This document shows, in pieces, positions 14,476-22,164 of a stretch of 53,931 nt of DNA (position 1 is its first letter; the number at the start of each line of letters is the position of its first letter). The DNA comes from a virus. The translations under genes and the position numbers were made by a program. The notes beneath the pieces were generated by a model. That model was not told the origin of the DNA and ran no database searches. It saw only the letters and a list, made by a program, of their open reading frames with translations. The stretch spans positions 1 to 53,931 of IMG/VR virus record IMGVR_UViG_3300042936_001056. One strand, 5' to 3'.

Positions 14476-14916
14476 ATGAAAATTAAAAAAAATGGTAAGG
14501 TTATCGAATTAACTGAAAATGATCTTAAAAAAATAATTGACAATTCCCCAAAAAATGTTGAGGAAGGAATTATGTCTTCTATTAAGGGTATTGGTGGTTT
14601 ACTTAAAGGTACTGGTTACAGTTATACTAAATACGCTTACGAGATGACTGGAAAACTTAAAGAACTTAATGAGGATTTAGAAGAGTCGGTTATTGAATTA
14701 AGTAGGATATTAGATAAATCTAATCAATCTAAGATGTCAAATATATCTTTTGATAGGTTGTCTACACACATTACTGATGCGTTAGACGCATATAGAATGG
14801 TTATAGATACTAATGAAATAATCATTTCGGATTTAGAAAATTCTGTTTCTAATAATAGAAATCAGACTAGGGCTCAACAAACCCCTAATTCACAGTTTAA
14901 TAGAAACAACCCTTAA
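14476..14916 (+). CDS. Tagged helical protein, unknown
   Basis: 146 residues. ATG 14476 gives the leader MKIKKNGKVIELTENDLKK; the open frame to 14428 runs through the promoter region. The leader is like that at 29049 but the site is less clear (VEE-G at residue 30). The mature part is mostly alpha-helical, with a Gln/Asn-rich tail. It overlaps the convergent 14913 gene by four bases. Confidence 0.7.
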   Translation: MKIKKNGKVIELTENDLKKIIDNSPKNVEEGIMSSIKGIGGLLKGTGYSYTKYAYEMTGKLKELNEDLEESVIELSRILDKSNQSKMSNISFDRLSTHITDALDAYRMVIDTNEIIISDLENSVSNNRNQTRAQQTPNSQFNRNNP

Positions 14917-15179
14917 TTTAAAATTTCATAGTATAAATATAAATCATTACCGTCAACCCCTACATAAAGTTGGCGGTATTTTTTTTGTGAAAGAATTTCT
15001 TTTCTTTCTTTATCATCTATTTTAAATCTAATTATTTTACCATTAACACCTTTTACTTTATCCCATTTAGATTTTGTGTCGTTAGAGGCTTTAATGATAG
15101 AACCTTTAGTTTCTGACACTTCTTCTCTTTTTTTAGGTGAAGAGTCTTTTGGTAAATTACTATCAACTTTTTTTCTCAT
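14913..15179 (-). CDS. Small basic protein, unknown
   Basis: 88 residues from ATG 15179, just after a host-type -7 element; the longer frame to 15197 would start inside it. Lys/Ser-rich N-terminal half (probably disordered), then GKIIRFKIDDKERKEIL and a Tyr-rich end. Untagged. Confidence 0.65.
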   Translation of the reverse strand: MRKKVDSNLPKDSSPKKREEVSETKGSIIKASNDTKSKWDKVKGVNGKIIRFKIDDKERKEILSQKKYRQLYVGVDGNDLYLYYEILN

Positions 15180-15186
15180 ATTAAGG

Positions 15187-15217
15187 CAAATATACAAATT
15201 TTTAAATTAAAAACCAA
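15187..15217 (-). promoter_or_regulatory. Host-type promoter (class E, imperfect -33)
   Basis: Minus strand: TATATTTG (15194-15187) is perfect; the -33 is TTGG (15217-15214) at 19 bases. Confidence 0.55.
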
Positions 15218-15230
15218 TATTTATATAAAA
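15216..15230 (+). promoter_or_regulatory. Late-type motif
   Basis: AATATTTATATAAAA, 20 bases before the ATG at 15251; it overlaps the minus-strand promoter. Confidence 0.5.
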
Positions 15231-15250
15231 ATATCTTAAATGAACTGAAT

Positions 15251-15787
15251 ATGAATGATGAAAATATAAATAGAGTATTGTTAAATAAAATATTAAACAT
15301 TTTAAAGAAAGATATAACATTTGAGGATGGTAAAATGGTTTTTAATATCTACGATGATAGACAAGGTAAATTAACCATCAACAAAGCATCTGGAATAAAT
15401 ATAGTATTAAAAAATGGTGGATATGTAAACGATTATTTAGTCGGTTATTTAACGTATCAATATGGACTTAATAAAGAAGAATGTGAGATATTGTGGCGTG
15501 AAATATCCTTATACCTTAAAAAAGAAAATTATGTTTATCATTTAGGTCCAGTTCTATATGAAGACTATATCGAGTATCAAGAGGATCCTTATCGTGTTGA
15601 GGGGTATAGGGGAGAAATATATAATATAAGAAATTATAATTCTTTTAAAAAATTTGTAAATTATCACGCACACAATTTTCATGACCCACACAATGATGAA
15701 AGAGTAGATTATTTATCTATGATGGACGAAGAAGATTATATGGGCGTATATAATTATATAATGAACATAATAGAACAAAATTTATAA
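15251..15787 (+). CDS. LDKV-YGL domain protein with extra C-terminal part
   Basis: 178 residues. Residues about 8-95 look like one divergent LDKV-YGL domain (LLNKILNILKKDITF, then YQYGLNKEECEILWREI). The C-terminal 80 residues are rich in Tyr, Asp and His (NYHAHNFHDPHNDER) and unrecognised. No tag; possible sites are not obvious. Confidence 0.7.
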   Translation: MNDENINRVLLNKILNILKKDITFEDGKMVFNIYDDRQGKLTINKASGINIVLKNGGYVNDYLVGYLTYQYGLNKEECEILWREISLYLKKENYVYHLGPVLYEDYIEYQEDPYRVEGYRGEIYNIRNYNSFKKFVNYHAHNFHDPHNDERVDYLSMMDEEDYMGVYNYIMNIIEQNL

Positions 15788-15891
15788 TATGCCAAAAACA
15801 AGACTATTCGCACTCCTTGGATTTCTGGAGGTTGTGGAGTAGAAGGTTGTATGGAAAGTCCTGGAATACTATGGTATTGGGTGAGATAAAA
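15788..15891 (+). pseudogene. Possible remnant of a lost C-terminal coding segment
   Basis: In the frame following the 15251 stop, codons read through AKNKTIRTPWISGGCGVEGC and end ...GILWYWVR before a stop. The composition is protein-like but no start codon is present. It may be a decayed gene end. Otherwise I see nothing here. Confidence 0.25.
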
Positions 15892-15898
15892 TAATTAA

Positions 15899-16843
15899 AT
15901 GATTATGAAAATGATATCTATTTTAAATGAAGATTTGGAAAATAATGAAGATTTAGATTATACTAAAGATAATATTTTTCCTGAAAAATTTTATGAAAGG
16001 GTTTTTAAAATAATAGATAAAAACCCTGAAAATATGTTTAAGACTATTGAGACCTTACAATTCGGTGAGGACTTTGAGGGTGATTATGATCAATATCAAA
16101 AAGAATATAACATTGCCTACAAATATTTGTCAGAATATGAAAATAGGACACCGTTTTATCTAACGTTTGAATATGATAAAAACACTTTATCTGAATTTTT
16201 TGAAGAGGATAGAGATTATGATATAAGAAGAATGGTAGAGGATTATTTTGGTGGTGACTATGACTATGGTCACGATTATGATTGTATGGATACAGATTCT
16301 TGGTTGATCGATAAAATTAACGAAAAAAATATCGAAACTCTAAAGGGAAAATATTTAAAGGATTTAGAAGGTGAGGAAAGTGAAGAAGGTTTTTATGATT
16401 ATATTAAATCCGAATATGATTCAGAAATAGGTTGTTCCGCATCTGAGGCACAAACCAGTGCGGATGTTGAATACTTACATTCAGATTTCGAAAAGGGGGT
16501 AATGGAGTACTTATCCAACTTTAACGGAAAACTAGTTACAGATGAAAAGAGTTTCGGGTTAAAATTTGTTGGTAGTTTAGAGATAGGTGAATTAGTAAAT
16601 AGTGAATGGTATCAAGATGTAGTAGAAGATGCACTTTATAGTTATTATCCAGATTTAATTGATATACTGGCAGGAATTAAAGAAAAAGAACAGGATGGTT
16701 ATGGTGGTCAATATAATTACTTTTTTCCCGATGACTTAATACGAATTAATACGGATAAACATTTTAGATATGGTGGGGCAGGTGACATTGACTGGAAATA
16801 TTTCAACGAAATACTATCGGATAGATTAAATTATTGGGGTTAA
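15899..16843 (+). CDS. Tagged large acidic protein, unknown
   Basis: 314 residues, or 312 from the Met at 15905. Leader MIMKMISILNE-D (Glu11) is short but carries an L-N-E site. The rest is very rich in Asp, Glu and Tyr (YFGGDYDYGHDYDCMDTDS) with alternating helical stretches. It shares its general composition with the 43001 protein. No domain recognised. Probably in the 15251 transcript because no motif precedes it. Confidence 0.7.
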   Translation: MIMKMISILNEDLENNEDLDYTKDNIFPEKFYERVFKIIDKNPENMFKTIETLQFGEDFEGDYDQYQKEYNIAYKYLSEYENRTPFYLTFEYDKNTLSEFFEEDRDYDIRRMVEDYFGGDYDYGHDYDCMDTDSWLIDKINEKNIETLKGKYLKDLEGEESEEGFYDYIKSEYDSEIGCSASEAQTSADVEYLHSDFEKGVMEYLSNFNGKLVTDEKSFGLKFVGSLEIGELVNSEWYQDVVEDALYSYYPDLIDILAGIKEKEQDGYGGQYNYFFPDDLIRINTDKHFRYGGAGDIDWKYFNEILSDRLNYWG

Positions 16844-16846
16844 AGT

Positions 16847-16860
16847 TATATTTATAATAT
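16847..16860 (+). promoter_or_regulatory. Late-type motif
   Basis: TATATTTATAATAT directly abuts the ATG at 16861. Confidence 0.55.
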
Positions 16861-17502
16861 ATGAGAACAAAAGATAAGGTAAGTAATATTAGAAAAGTTA
16901 ATCTTCTTATGGAAATGAGAGATAGATTAATTAATGAAACACCCCCATATCATCCTGAAATGGAGGATCCTGTAATTGCATCTAAAGCACAATACGGTTA
17001 TTTAGAAGGGGATTCGCCTGAACTGATTGGTAAAGAGGTTTGGTTTCATACTAATAGACATAATATAAAATATAAAAAAAATGGTGCTTTTGGTATATAT
17101 GGTAGAACTAAAAGAGGTGGTAAAAACCAACCAAAAGGTGCAATAGGATACACAAATGATATTCTTTTAGGTGGGGATATTAATTTTGATATTAGTCCAG
17201 GGTATCATGAAATTATGAGGACTACAAAAGATGCGGGTGAGATGTCTAAAAGAGAACAAATTGTAGGTGTTGGGGGTGTAGTGCAAGAATTACCTAACGA
17301 TCCAATAACGTTAAAAGGAATGGCAGAAGAAATTAAATATAACCCTTTTATTTCTGATTATTTTTTTACTGCTGATGGTGAAAATAAAGTATTGGGTGCA
17401 GAATTTGTTTATGCAGAATATCGTCCAGATGGTAGTTATTCACTACACGCAATAAACCCAACATTAGAACCATTTAAAATGGGGGAATATAATCCTTTTT
17501 AA
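16861..17502 (+). CDS. Tagged protein, unknown
   Basis: 213 residues. Longer leader with RKVNLLMEMRDRLINE-T (Glu26), giving a strong I-N-E site. The mature domain is probably beta-rich, with a basic Gly-rich loop (GIYGRTKRGGKNQPKGAIGY) and Trp-Phe-His near its start. No catalytic motif recognised. One base separates it from the 17504 gene. Confidence 0.75.
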   Translation: MRTKDKVSNIRKVNLLMEMRDRLINETPPYHPEMEDPVIASKAQYGYLEGDSPELIGKEVWFHTNRHNIKYKKNGAFGIYGRTKRGGKNQPKGAIGYTNDILLGGDINFDISPGYHEIMRTTKDAGEMSKREQIVGVGGVVQELPNDPITLKGMAEEIKYNPFISDYFFTADGENKVLGAEFVYAEYRPDGSYSLHAINPTLEPFKMGEYNPF

Positions 17503-17503
17503 A

Positions 17504-17929
17504 ATGACACCATTTCTAGAAAAAGTATTAAAATTTTTAAATAAGGATTATAATGAAAATACCTTACCTAAATACGATTTTAATTCTTTTAGTTCTATTA
17601 TGAGTATTGCAAATAAATATATTTCAGAAGACTTAATTAATCGTTATGGAATAGAACAGAATAGTAAAGAATTTTACGATTTGTTAAAATATTGGTGTAG
17701 ACAAAATTATGGTAATGGTAAGTATGCAATACCTGGAGATACTATACGTTTGATAAAAATGGTGGATGATCCAAATCCTATTAACCCAAACACTATTGGG
17801 GTTATTAGAGAAATAGTCCCAATATCTATGTTCAATGAAGATCATTTAGATGTCGATTGGGAAAATGGTAGAAAATTAAAATTAATAGTTGGTATAGATC
17901 AATTTGAAAGAATAAAAGACGGTGATTAA
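17504..17929 (+). CDS. LDKV-like N-terminus with DUF4314-like C-terminus
   Basis: 141 residues. The N-terminal half starts FLEKVLKFLNKDYNE and contains an INRYGI helix, a reduced LDKV-YGL domain. The C-terminal half (PGDTIRLIKMVDDPNPI, then GVIREI, DVDWENGRKLKLI) matches the pattern of DUF4314, a small SH3-like phage domain. A fusion of the repeat module with a second domain. TAATG overlap with 17929. Confidence 0.65.
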   Translation: MTPFLEKVLKFLNKDYNENTLPKYDFNSFSSIMSIANKYISEDLINRYGIEQNSKEFYDLLKYWCRQNYGNGKYAIPGDTIRLIKMVDDPNPINPNTIGVIREIVPISMFNEDHLDVDWENGRKLKLIVGIDQFERIKDGD

Positions 17930-18969
17930 TGAAAAAACTAATTAAACATATATTAAAAGAAGAGTTTGAAAATAAAGTAAAGAAATATCTAGACTATATT
18001 ACAAATTCTTTGTTAAAGGACGTTTATCTAAAGGAAACTTCAGGTGAAACTAGATTTGGTAGTGCAGGTGAACTTATAGATATGAATCTATTCGGAGATG
18101 AGATATATGATTTAGTAAATAATTCTAAAGAATTTAGAAAATTGGGTTGGGATTTTTATGTAGATGAAGAAGATCCTTACGATATGGGGTATTTTTTTAG
18201 GACAAATAAACCTGACTATGATTATGACTATGATGAATTTTATTATGAGGTTATATATGATTGGTTACACGATTTAACTGACAAAGGTTTGTTAAATTAT
18301 AATGAAGATTCTGGAGAACACGGTGAGTGGGTAGTACCATCAAAAGATTTACTTATTAAATCCAAATCAAATTTAAGTTTAGATATACCATTATATTATG
18401 ATATAAACAAACAAAGTTATTATATACCTGACTTTTCAAGTACGAGTTTAAACGTGTCAATAATGACTTATTTAGATAAGGTATACAGTATTAGTGATAC
18501 ATCTGAAATGGAATATATTATAGATAGTTTTTTAGAATTATTACCACAAAAATTAACCGATATGGGTATTAATTTTTTCATTAAGAATGATAGAATCTAT
18601 AATAAAGTTAGGAATAACATTAACGAAGGTATTGTAGAAGATTTCATTGAGTTTGGTAAACGTGAATTATCATTGGGTGATGATTTTAAAATAAATTTAA
18701 CTGATAATAGTAGTAGTGTTGAAACTTTAGGTAATTACGATATTGATGGTAAAGAAATTACTGTAGTTAAAAAGAATAGGGCAATACCAGATATAATCAG
18801 ATCAATCGCACACGAAATGGTACATCACAATCAAAACGTAAGAGGTGATTTGAAAGGTAACAGAGGTGAAGGTGAGGAAGGATCCCCTTGGGAGGATGAG
18901 GCTAATGCGAGAGCTGGTAGATTAGTTAGACAATTTGGGGACGATAATCCTGAAATTTATGACTTATAA
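17929..18969 (+). CDS. Tagged polyprotein ending in a zinc metallopeptidase
   Basis: 346 residues. Tag MKKLIKHILKE-E (Glu11), then an LDKV-type segment (VKKYLDYITNSLLKDVY) and a Tyr/Asp-rich region. NNINE-G at Glu233 would free a C-terminal domain of 113 residues containing HEMVH (295-299), the zinc-binding HExxH, and downstream SPWEDEANARAG, whose Glu is a likely third ligand. Such domains are minigluzincins related to SprT/ImmA-like proteins. The propeptide-like arrangement suggests activation by the prohead protease. Confidence 0.8.
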   Translation: MKKLIKHILKEEFENKVKKYLDYITNSLLKDVYLKETSGETRFGSAGELIDMNLFGDEIYDLVNNSKEFRKLGWDFYVDEEDPYDMGYFFRTNKPDYDYDYDEFYYEVIYDWLHDLTDKGLLNYNEDSGEHGEWVVPSKDLLIKSKSNLSLDIPLYYDINKQSYYIPDFSSTSLNVSIMTYLDKVYSISDTSEMEYIIDSFLELLPQKLTDMGINFFIKNDRIYNKVRNNINEGIVEDFIEFGKRELSLGDDFKINLTDNSSSVETLGNYDIDGKEITVVKKNRAIPDIIRSIAHEMVHHNQNVRGDLKGNRGEGEEGSPWEDEANARAGRLVRQFGDDNPEIYDL

Positions 18970-19358
18970 AAAGTATCACCAATTGAGATATCATTATCTT
19001 CACAAAATCCTACATTAACTTCTATATTACCGTCTGAAAATTCTGAAGGTTTAATTATTGTTTCATCATTGGGGTATGCAGTGATAATATCTACAATGGT
19101 GTCCCCATTGACAAATATCATATCGATAGGGAAATTAACATTCTTCATCCAAAAACCACTACCAACATAATCGTAAAACATACCACAATTTTGACATAGA
19201 TTATCTCTATACATTAAACCAGTAACTTTTTCTTCTTCCGTAGTAGGTATTTCACAATCAATATTAATTTCTTCACCATTAACATTTGTAATAGTTATCT
19301 GACATTTACTTTTAAATGGTATTTGAGTGTCTTCAGATATAATATCTAATAATTTCAT
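18957..19358 (-). CDS. DUF192 family protein with tag-like leader
   Basis: 133 residues. The middle carries the DUF192 pattern: TEEEKVTGLMYRDNL, GMFYDY, GFWMKNVNFPIDMIFVN. DUF192 proteins are small beta-barrels, often secreted, of unknown activity. The start MKLLDIISE-D (Glu9) carries an I-S-E site in place of a signal peptide, and a late-type motif precedes it on the minus strand, so it groups with the tagged set despite its strand. Overlaps 17929 by 13 bases, tail to tail. Confidence 0.8.
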   Translation of the reverse strand: MKLLDIISEDTQIPFKSKCQITITNVNGEEINIDCEIPTTEEEKVTGLMYRDNLCQNCGMFYDYVGSGFWMKNVNFPIDMIFVNGDTIVDIITAYPNDETIIKPSEFSDGNIEVNVGFCEDNDISIGDTFYKS

Positions 19359-19370
19359 ATTAATAAATAG
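19356..19370 (-). promoter_or_regulatory. Late-type motif for the DUF192 gene
   Basis: Minus strand CTATTTATTAATATG, the last three bases being the start codon. It is back to back with the plus-strand class M promoter. Confidence 0.5.
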
Positions 19371-19399
19371 TTGACAAATGAATAAAATAATACTATAAT
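19371..19399 (+). promoter_or_regulatory. Class M promoter, perfect sigma70-type consensus
   Basis: TTGACA 19371-19376, 17-base spacer, TATAAT 19394-19399, followed by an ATG at 19421. Confidence 0.75.
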
Positions 19400-19420
19400 T
19401 ATATTATAAAAAATAAATTT

Positions 19421-19597
19421 ATGCCAAAAAGTAAACACAGAAAAAATCAAAAAGAAAAATCTATTGCTAGAACCCAAAGAATAAAAGGTGAACAAAAAAG
19501 GTATCAAAAAGCGTTTCAAGAAGAATTTCTTAAGGAGATGCAATCTATAAAAGATAGGGAATTAGGTATAGAGGAAGTACAAAAAACCGAAGGATAA
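19421..19597 (+). CDS. Small basic helical protein
   Basis: 58 residues beginning MPKSKHRKNQKEKSIARTQR, Lys/Gln/Glu-rich, probably one long helix with a disordered basic start. Own class M promoter and terminator make it a monocistronic unit, and the strong promoter suggests high expression. Possibly nucleic-acid binding. Untagged. Unknown family. Confidence 0.75.
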   Translation: MPKSKHRKNQKEKSIARTQRIKGEQKRYQKAFQEEFLKEMQSIKDRELGIEEVQKTEG

Positions 19598-19611
19598 TCT
19601 TCGGTTTTTTT
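19584..19611 (+). terminator. Intrinsic terminator
   Basis: ACCGAAG (19586-19592) pairs with CTTCGGT (19599-19605), then a T-run. The stop codon of the 19421 gene lies in the loop. Confidence 0.85.
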
Positions 19612-19612
19612 A

Positions 19613-20113
19613 TTACCATTTATAATGAAAATGTGGTCTTCCACCAACATAAATTTCAGACTGTTTCTTACTTTTTAGGTACGATATTTGGGTGAACTTC
19701 ACTTTAAAGTCTAACGTAATTTTAAATTTTATTTTACCTCTAATGTCATTAATTGTGACAAAGTATGTGTTATCTTTATGTTTAACTTTATGTATTTCAT
19801 AAGTTTCTAAATAACCATCACAGTCATATAAATAAATTTCTTCTTTAGTGAAATCAAAGTAGTAAAAGTATTTTAATTGTCTATAATATGGTTCATCATC
19901 ACTTTCTTCAATCTTCTCAACTTTCCTAAAGGATGTTTTACCTTTATCGTAGAATAATTCAGGGGATTTAACGATGATCACAAACCCTTCATCAGTACTA
20001 ATATTAGAAACACCGTCCTTTAAACCCCAAGGAGTATTTTTAGGTTCATAACACTGAGATTGTGAGTTAAAAGATAACACCACTAAAACGAATAACAAAA
20101 TTAAATTTTTCAT
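19613..20113 (-). CDS. Secreted protein, unknown
   Basis: 166 residues from ATG 20113; the ORF to 20134 starts inside the -7 element. MKNLILLFVLVVLSFNSQSQC is a signal peptide; the Cys after SQSQ might also make it a lipoprotein, but the lipobox is poor. The exported part is charged with aromatic residues and unrecognised. Perfect host-type promoter upstream. Confidence 0.75.
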   Translation of the reverse strand: MKNLILLFVLVVLSFNSQSQCYEPKNTPWGLKDGVSNISTDEGFVIIVKSPELFYDKGKTSFRKVEKIEESDDEPYYRQLKYFYYFDFTKEEIYLYDCDGYLETYEIHKVKHKDNTYFVTINDIRGKIKFKITLDFKVKFTQISYLKSKKQSEIYVGGRPHFHYKW

Positions 20114-20131
20114 AACAGTTGTTTTATATAT

Positions 20132-20163
20132 CAAATGTACAAAGAAATATTCAATACACCAAA
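20132..20163 (-). promoter_or_regulatory. Host-type promoter (class E) for 20113 gene
   Basis: Minus strand: TTTG (20163-20160), 20-base spacer, TACATTTG (20139-20132). Confidence 0.8.
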
Positions 20164-20181
20164 TTTTTTATTATTTTTTTT

Positions 20182-20197
20182 GATATTTATAATAAAA
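20182..20197 (+). promoter_or_regulatory. Late-type motif
   Basis: GATATTTATAATAAAA, five bases before the ATG at 20203. Confidence 0.55.
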
Positions 20198-20202
20198 AAG
20201 AT

Positions 20203-20712
20203 ATGAAAATTAAGATTACTGATTCTCAATTGAGGAAGATAATCAATGAGGCAGGTGGATACGATGATTCAAATATAATGAATGTACATGCACAGAATGT
20301 ACAAAGCCCACTTTTACATTCATTTGCCGAAACTGTAGATGTGATACATAGTTTTATGATTTTTAGTAAATCTGAAAACTTTACGAAACAAAATGCAATA
20401 AATTTCATTAGTAATTTCTCTGGTAAGGTTGATGGTGATATAAAAATGATAAATGATTTATTACCTGAGATATATTTAGATGATGATTTCGTAGAAATGG
20501 TAAAAAAATATAGATACTCTTTAAAAAAATTAAATAACTACTTAAAATTACTATATTCCAATAGTTCTACATTATCATATGATATGTCTAAAGATGAAAT
20601 TATCAATGCAATATATGAACAAATAGTAATGATGGAAGATTGCATAGAAGAAATGTCAAAAATGTTTGGTGTTGTGCAATCTAGATACAGATCCAGATTA
20701 GGATTTGAATAA
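20203..20712 (+). CDS. Tagged helical protein, unknown
   Basis: 169 residues from ATG 20203. Leader MKIKITDSQLRKIINE-A (Glu16), a textbook tag with an I-N-E-A site. The mature part is nearly all helical, with regular hydrophobic spacing and several acidic patches. No catalytic motif. Followed by the untagged coiled-coil gene 20738. Confidence 0.75.
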   Translation: MKIKITDSQLRKIINEAGGYDDSNIMNVHAQNVQSPLLHSFAETVDVIHSFMIFSKSENFTKQNAINFISNFSGKVDGDIKMINDLLPEIYLDDDFVEMVKKYRYSLKKLNNYLKLLYSNSSTLSYDMSKDEIINAIYEQIVMMEDCIEEMSKMFGVVQSRYRSRLGFE

Positions 20713-20737
20713 TAATAACGTTTTAAAAATTAAAATT

Positions 20738-20932
20738 ATGAATAACGAAGAAAAGGCAAGAATGTACCACACACTTTTATTAAGACACGATAAACTTGAT
20801 GGACAAATCTCAGATATTAAATCAGAGGCTGCGGGAGTAGAATTGAATCAAGAACAAAAAAAAGAAATTCAATTGTTAGAGTCTCAAAAACATGAGTTGG
20901 TAAAACAAGCCATGTCATTGATGGGTGTATAA
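20738..20932 (+). CDS. Small coiled-coil protein
   Basis: 64 residues from ATG 20738, chosen over 20705 because that would overlap the preceding gene. Composition and heptads (HDKLDGQISDIKSEAAG, then QLLESQKHELVKQ) suggest a coiled-coil hairpin. No tag. TAATG overlap with the 20932 gene. Confidence 0.7.
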   Translation: MNNEEKARMYHTLLLRHDKLDGQISDIKSEAAGVELNQEQKKEIQLLESQKHELVKQAMSLMGV

Positions 20933-21714
20933 TGATTACAAAAGGTAAAATAAGGAGAATTTTACTGGAATCTACCAATAGATTAATGGATAGATTTGCT
21001 GAAGGCGTAATTAAATTTAAGTATAAAGAAATTTATAACCATAATTTAGAACGTAGAGGTAAAGAATCGGCAGATAACGAATACCCAAAGTCATTTGAGG
21101 GTTATATTAAACACCTTAAAGACTCATTTGGGGATGAGGATGGTGCATTTGGGATAGAAATCAATCGAATGTTGGGTAGTGATAACCCATTAATTGAGGG
21201 TATGCATAGTAAAGATGTTGCAGAAAATGTAATTAATTACATTCTTAACTATAATGAACCAGAAAAAAAGTTTAGAATACACATTGTTGCAGAAAATGAT
21301 GTCTTTTATTTCATTAATAAAGAAATATTTACCTGTGATGATAAATTTTTTGAGTTTGTATGGGATAAATTAATAGGTGACGGACGTACTCGTTGGAATG
21401 AGAACCTAAAAGATAAATTATGGGGCGAAATTGTAGACGTTGTAGAGGAAAAAATGGATGATGAAGAGTGGCAAGAAGAAAACGGTGTTACTTTTGATGA
21501 TTTAGAAAGAGAAAAGTCTTACTTTAAGACATATTGGCATTACCCAATACAGTCTTTAGGGTGGGATAACTATGAATTATGTGAATTTTATAAAGATGTC
21601 ATTGGTGAGGAACGGTTATATAAGGTAATTAAAACTTATGTCACTGAAAATAAGGATAAAGTTTACTTAGGAGATACATTTTATTACATTTTCACTAAAA
21701 ATTTGTTCTATTAA
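20932..21714 (+). CDS. Tagged protein, unknown
   Basis: 260 residues. Short tag MITKGKIRRILLE-S (Glu13). The mature part is charged and aromatic, mostly helical, with segments LMDRFAEGVIKFKYKEI and WDKLIGDGRTRWNENL; no known domain. Its stop abuts that of the convergent HNH gene. Confidence 0.7.
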   Translation: MITKGKIRRILLESTNRLMDRFAEGVIKFKYKEIYNHNLERRGKESADNEYPKSFEGYIKHLKDSFGDEDGAFGIEINRMLGSDNPLIEGMHSKDVAENVINYILNYNEPEKKFRIHIVAENDVFYFINKEIFTCDDKFFEFVWDKLIGDGRTRWNENLKDKLWGEIVDVVEEKMDDEEWQEENGVTFDDLEREKSYFKTYWHYPIQSLGWDNYELCEFYKDVIGEERLYKVIKTYVTENKDKVYLGDTFYYIFTKNLFY

Positions 21715-22122
21715 TCACTTTCTCAACCTTTTTATACGTCTTAGGGCGTTTATAGACTCTGTTGTAACCTTAAATCCCTTATCTAAGTTCTCCGTATAGG
21801 GTATAAACCTTAAATTTTTTATATTTCCCACCTTTACGGGTGGGATTTTTTCTTTAAATCCCATAGAGATGGGGTAAATATGATCTAAATGGTGATCTCT
21901 CCACCCTCTTTTGTCAAAATTCTCTAAAATATGGAGTGGTTGTGACTCAGTAACCTCCCAAACCATCGCATAATACAATTTTTTGTCTAAATCTTTAATG
22001 TTTTTGATTTTTTGTTTGATTTTAGGGTGATTTTTACATATTTTTCGGATTTCTTTCTTAATTTCTTCAGTTAAATCTGTTTTTTTAGTAATTTTTTTCT
22101 TATATTTGATTGGTTTTTTCAT
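21715..22122 (-). CDS. HNH endonuclease-like protein
   Basis: 135 residues from ATG 22122. The N-terminal third is very basic. Then RDHHLDHIYPISMGF, a spacer, and VGNIKNLRFIPYTENLDKG form an HNH core: the DH-x-x-P start, a central Asn and a final Asn-x-x-Lys-Gly. Such proteins nick or cut DNA using one metal ion, as free-standing homing enzymes or phage nucleases. No intron is visible nearby. A shared, bidirectional late-type motif lies upstream. Confidence 0.75.
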   Translation of the reverse strand: MKKPIKYKKKITKKTDLTEEIKKEIRKICKNHPKIKQKIKNIKDLDKKLYYAMVWEVTESQPLHILENFDKRGWRDHHLDHIYPISMGFKEKIPPVKVGNIKNLRFIPYTENLDKGFKVTTESINALRRIKRLRK

Positions 22123-22139
22123 AAAAGACGATATATTGG

Positions 22140-22159
22140 TATATTTATATAATAAATAG
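22140..22159. promoter_or_regulatory. Bidirectional late-type motif
   Basis: TATATTTATATAATAAATAG contains TATTTATA facing the plus-strand 22165 gene and, on the other strand, CTATTTATTATATAAA facing the HNH gene. Confidence 0.5.
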
Positions 22160-22164
22160 ATAAA

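Noticed and set aside
21715-22122. HNH gene as part of a group I intron or intein
   Set aside because: Neighbouring genes are intact and no split reading frame or intron core is visible, so it is treated as free-standing.
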